Origin: Avisuccinivibrio_A sp964399665
GTDB lineage: Bacteria; Pseudomonadota; Gammaproteobacteria; Enterobacterales; Succinivibrionaceae
Length of the DNA stretch: 15,701 nucleotides
Assembly (NCBI GenBank): GCA_964399665.1
Contig: CAYNSI010000030.1
Location: 1 to 15,701, forward strand
Reading direction: 5' to 3'
In this document: piece by piece, positions 13,611 through 15,701 of the stretch
How the letters are laid out: the number at the start of each line of letters is the position of its first letter
Position numbering within the stretch: position 1 is the stretch's first letter
Made by a program: the position numbers and the translations under genes
Notes under the pieces: model-generated
The model's input: only the letters and a program-made list of their open reading frames with translations
What the model was told of the DNA's origin: nothing
The model's database searches: none

Positions 13611-14489
13611 TTATTTTGCAACAGCTGCTATCTGAGCCTGGACTTCCTCAGCAAAATTTGCCTCTTTCTTTTCGATGCCCTCACCAACCTCAAGGCGGAC
13701 GAAGGATCTGGCATCAGCTCCCTTCTCCTTAAGCATCTGCCCTACGGTGATGTTAGGATCCATTACAAAAGGCTGGCCGGTTAAAGACACCTCACCGGTG
13801 AACTTCTTCATGCGCCCTTCGACCATCTTCTCGGCAATTTCCTTTGACTTGCCAGACTGCATGGCAATGTCAATTTGGATCTGTCTTTCATGCTCAACAA
13901 CCTCGGCTGAAACATCCTCAGGATGTACAAACTCAGGCTTGGAAGCACAGACATGCATGGCAACGTGCCTTGCGGTTTCTTCATCACCACCTTCAAGGAC
14001 CACAGCAACACCGATGCGGTTGTTGGAATGCACATAAACGCCCAAAACATCGCCCTCGACAATCTGAAGACGGCGGATATTAAGGTTCTCACCTATTTTG
14101 GCAATCAAGGCCGTCAGGGCATCGGCCACGGTTTCACTGCCTAATTGCCTGCTCTTTAAGTCCTCAACGCTTGAAATCCCCTTATCAAGGGCAAGAACGG
14201 CCACCTTGTTGGCAAAATCTACAAAGTCGGCATTCTTGGCTGCAAAGTCCGTCTCGGAATTGACTTCAAGAAGCGCAACCCTGTTACCCTCACGGGCAAC
14301 TGCAATAATACCCTCTGCTGCGGTGCGGGAAGCCTTTTTGGCAGCCTTCAGGGCGCCGCTTTTCCTCATTTCATCTATTGCTTTTTGCAAATCACCGTCT
14401 GCAGCTACCAGTGCCTTCTTACAGTCCATCATCCCGGCACCGGTAATGTCACGAAGTTCCTTAACCATGGCAGCAGTAACGTTGGCCAT
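13611..14489 (-). CDS. tsf: Elongation factor Ts
   Basis: Guanine nucleotide exchange factor for EF-Tu. 292 residues (E. coli 283). The N-terminal domain (ELRDITGAGMMDCKKAL, a UBA-like helix bundle) is followed by the core with SETDFAAKNADFV at about 78-90, including the Asp81-Phe82 pair that disrupts the Mg-GDP site of EF-Tu. HVCASKPEFV and the GQPFVMDP stretch are also family marks. The ATG at 14489 has AGAGGA about 9 nt upstream. It is paired with rpsB as in most bacteria but separated from it by 127 bp that hold two hairpins. Confidence 0.98.
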   Translation of the reverse strand: MANVTAAMVKELRDITGAGMMDCKKALVAADGDLQKAIDEMRKSGALKAAKKASRTAAEGIIAVAREGNRVALLEVNSETDFAAKNADFVDFANKVAVLALDKGISSVEDLKSRQLGSETVADALTALIAKIGENLNIRRLQIVEGDVLGVYVHSNNRIGVAVVLEGGDEETARHVAMHVCASKPEFVHPEDVSAEVVEHERQIQIDIAMQSGKSKEIAEKMVEGRMKKFTGEVSLTGQPFVMDPNITVGQMLKEKGADARSFVRLEVGEGIEKKEANFAEEVQAQIAAVAK

Positions 14490-14561
14490 TTTAATTTCCT
14501 CTGTTTATTCCTTAAAAAACATGACAAATAAGGCTTGCTGTAAAACCTGCCCTCTTTTTAC

Positions 14562-14585
14562 GGCGCCGCCACAGAATGCGGCGCC
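14562..14585 (-). other. GC-rich hairpin in the rpsB-tsf gap
   Basis: GGCGCCGC and GCGGCGCC form a perfect 8-bp all-G/C stem around an 8-nt loop, by far the strongest hairpin in the window by inspection. The minus strand continues with GTAAAAAGAG, so there is no T tract and intrinsic termination is not expected. An mRNA stability, processing or partial attenuation element between rpsB and tsf is plausible. Confidence 0.5.
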
Positions 14586-14590
14586 CAGGA

Positions 14591-14608
14591 ACTGACCTTC
14601 AAGTCAGT
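14591..14608 (-). other. Second hairpin in the rpsB-tsf gap
   Basis: ACTGAC and GTCAGT form a 6-bp stem with a 6-nt loop, 8 nt after the rpsB stop codon and 5 nt before the GC-rich hairpin in the transcript. The two hairpins stand in tandem at the 3' end of the rpsB reading frame and could protect or pause the upstream message. Confidence 0.45.
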
Positions 14609-14616
14609 CTTTCTTT

Positions 14617-15408
14617 TTATGCTTTATCAGCAGAGACGGTCTCCTGAGTACTTTCAGTGCTGTTGTCTCCTGCAGCATCAAGGGCAGGAGGCTCATTTAC
14701 AGCCTGCTCTACCTCACTGCGTATAACCTCTGTCCTTGCAGCATTGATAGTCTCGACGACACCCTTTAAATAAAGCTCAACGGCGCGGATGGCATCGTCA
14801 TTTCCGGGAATGACATAATTTACGCCGTCGGGATTAGAATTGGTATCGACAATTGCTACTACCGGAATGCCAAGGTTATTAGCCTCCTTGATAGCAATGT
14901 GCTCTACTTCTGCATCAATTACAAAAAGAGCATCGGGAAGTCCGCCCATGTCCTTAATTCCGCCTAATGAGCGGTTGAGCTTATCAAGCTCACGGGTGCG
15001 CAAAAGGGCTTCTTTCTTAGTTAATTTGTCAAAAGTACCGTCGGCAGCCTGAGTCTCAAGTTCTTTTAAGCGCTTTATAGACTGACGTACCGTCTTCCAG
15101 TTGGTAAGCATTCCGCCAAGCCATCTGTGATCGACATAAAACTGACCGCAGGATGTGGCAGCAGGGCCTATCTTGTCACAGGCGGCTCTTTTGGTGCCTA
15201 CAAATAAGATCTTGCCTTTGCGGGCAACAGTAGAGCTTAGGAAGTTCAGGGCATCCTCATAGCACTGCACGGTCTTTTCAAGATTAATGATGTGGACTCC
15301 GTTGCGATCTCCAAAGATGTACTGCTTCATCTTGGGATTCCAATAGCGGGTCTGATGTCCGAAGTGTACGCCTGCCTGAAGCATGTCACGCATGGTGATA
15401 GAAGACAT
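14617..15408 (-). CDS. rpsB: 30S ribosomal protein S2
   Basis: S2 of the small subunit. MRDMLQAGVHFGHQTRYWNPKM, NLEKTV, GKILFVGTKRAA, HRWLGGMLTNWKTVRQSI and GIPVVAIVDTNSNPDGVNYVIPGNDDAIRA are diagnostic. The ATG at 15408 gives 263 residues, preceded by GAGGAG 7 nt upstream. The frame stays open to 15510, but those 34 extra residues are unlike S2 and fall in the structured leader. The protein is about 20 residues longer than E. coli S2 (241) through an acidic, Ser/Thr-rich C-terminal tail (NEPPALDAAGDNSTESTQ). First gene of the cluster; in E. coli S2 represses its own operon through the mRNA leader. Confidence 0.98.
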   Translation of the reverse strand: MSSITMRDMLQAGVHFGHQTRYWNPKMKQYIFGDRNGVHIINLEKTVQCYEDALNFLSSTVARKGKILFVGTKRAACDKIGPAATSCGQFYVDHRWLGGMLTNWKTVRQSIKRLKELETQAADGTFDKLTKKEALLRTRELDKLNRSLGGIKDMGGLPDALFVIDAEVEHIAIKEANNLGIPVVAIVDTNSNPDGVNYVIPGNDDAIRAVELYLKGVVETINAARTEVIRSEVEQAVNEPPALDAAGDNSTESTQETVSADKA

Positions 15409-15439
15409 GTATCTGCTCCTCAAATTTGGGTTATGCCTC

Positions 15440-15498
15440 CACTGCCGCGTATTCCCAACTCCATTGGAGCACCCTGGAAAGTACGTATCAAAGCAGTG
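15440..15498 (-). promoter_or_regulatory. Structured rpsB leader RNA, probable S2 autoregulation element
   Basis: Reading the minus strand, four nested pairings fold one long hairpin: CACTGC with GCAGTG (15498-15493 with 15445-15440), CGTA with TACG (15485-15482 with 15451-15448), TTTCC with GGGAA (15480-15476 with 15456-15452, one G-U pair) and GCTCC with GGAGT (15470-15466 with 15462-15458, one G-U pair), closed by an AAT loop. An asymmetric internal loop (AGGGT opposite T) interrupts it. The structure ends about 20 nt before the GAGGAG of rpsB. A conserved structured 5' leader mediating S2 repression is known for gammaproteobacterial rpsB; equating this hairpin with it is inference from position and fold. 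Confidence 0.6.
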
Positions 15499-15556
15499 TG
15501 TGATTTCCAAAAGTTAAACTTACAAAAATACCCTGCCCTAAAAAACAAGGCGCGCC

Positions 15557-15565
15557 ATTTTACCA
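15557..15565 (-). promoter_or_regulatory. Extended -10 promoter of the rpsB operon
   Basis: The minus strand carries TGG then TAAAAT (15565-15557), an extended -10 element with one mismatch to TATAAT. No good -35 box lies 16-18 nt upstream, which suits an extended -10 promoter. Transcription from about 15550 would give a leader of roughly 140 nt, comparable to E. coli rpsB (about 160 nt), whose promoter is also of the extended -10 kind. The element was not tested. Confidence 0.5.
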
Positions 15566-15701
15566 TGCTTTAAGACTGTTGCGGGAGAAAATTACAGCTT
15601 ACGATTCTAATAGTGATTAAACTCACGATACTAATTTGCCTGAAATTTAGTCAGAAGATCTTTTGCGCTGGGGGAATTTATCTTTTGGGATCATCGACAT
15701 T
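15566..15701. other. AT-rich intergenic region upstream of the rpsB promoter
   Basis: No gene is supported here on either strand. An imperfect dyad, TAATAGTGA with TCACGATACTA (15608-15633, one G-T pair and a 2-nt bulge), lies about 45 bp upstream of the rpsB -10 box and could be a regulator site. In many gammaproteobacteria the divergent gene beyond rpsB is map (methionine aminopeptidase); the window ends before any such start can be seen. Confidence 0.4.

Noticed and set aside
14454..14489. Further GGAACTT-like sigma E -35 boxes (e.g. in tsf, pyrH, skp and near fabZ)
   Set aside because: No matching -10 element stands at 15-17 nt; these are heptamers expected by chance in coding sequence.
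14098..14595. 165-codon plus-strand open frame antisense to tsf
   Set aside because: It is a shadow of tsf codon usage with a Ser/Ala-rich translation of no family, and there is no neighbouring promoter evidence.
15409..15510. 34-residue N-terminal extension of rpsB
   Set aside because: The internal ATG at 15408 has a strong ribosome binding site and matches the S2 N-terminus; the extension falls in the structured leader.
1..15701. CRISPR arrays, insertion sequences, tRNA genes, attachment sites, phage or defence genes
   Set aside because: I saw no direct repeat array, transposase, tRNA fold or integrase-like sequence on either strand; the window is a core housekeeping block.

Overview
The window is a conserved gammaproteobacterial block for translation and the cell envelope. 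It is read almost entirely from the minus strand. In transcription order (right to left) it holds rpsB, tsf, pyrH, frr, uppS, cdsA, dxr, rseP, bamA, skp, lpxD, fabZ, lpxA, lpxB and rnhB. Family identities are secure from conserved motifs and lengths. LpxA, for example, aligns with the E. coli enzyme residue for residue around its catalytic His125. dxr sits after cdsA, not directly after frr as in E. coli; to my knowledge that is the usual order in gammaproteobacteria outside the Enterobacterales (Pseudomonas, Vibrio, Shewanella). The organism is therefore probably a non-enterobacterial gammaproteobacterium making lipid A-type LPS. The genus cannot be read from the sequence.

Right edge (15409-15701): a non-coding region with an extended -10 promoter for rpsB and a strongly structured leader RNA. 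The leader can fold into a nested hairpin (15440-15498), the likely site of autoregulation by S2. rpsB and tsf follow, separated by 127 bp that hold two hairpins. pyrH and frr (UMP kinase, ribosome recycling) come next.

Middle (7981-12248): uppS, cdsA, dxr and rseP supply isoprenoid precursor (dxr), undecaprenyl carrier (uppS), phospholipid precursor (cdsA) and the site-2 protease of the envelope-stress pathway (rseP). They are tightly coupled: uppS starts 4 nt after frr, cdsA overlaps uppS, and rseP starts in a TGATG overlap with dxr.

Left-middle (419-7957): bamA and skp (outer-membrane protein assembly), then lpxD, fabZ, lpxA and lpxB (lipid A synthesis plus the dehydratase that competes for the same hydroxyacyl-ACP), then rnhB. 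A hairpin followed by eight T residues lies between bamA and skp and could tune expression within the operon.

Left edge (1-418): the 3' part of an unrelated plus-strand gene for an exported Pro/Tyr/His-rich protein of unknown function. Its stop codon abuts the rnhB stop codon with no base between. In E. coli and many relatives dnaE follows rnhB, so synteny breaks here. This gene is the only unfamiliar protein in the window, and I see no sign of a new multi-gene system. The other points of interest are regulatory RNA structures, the polar tail on LpxB and several non-ATG starts. For five genes (rpsB, uppS, rseP, bamA, lpxD) the start given here was chosen from local sequence; all but lpxD are shorter than the longest open frame.
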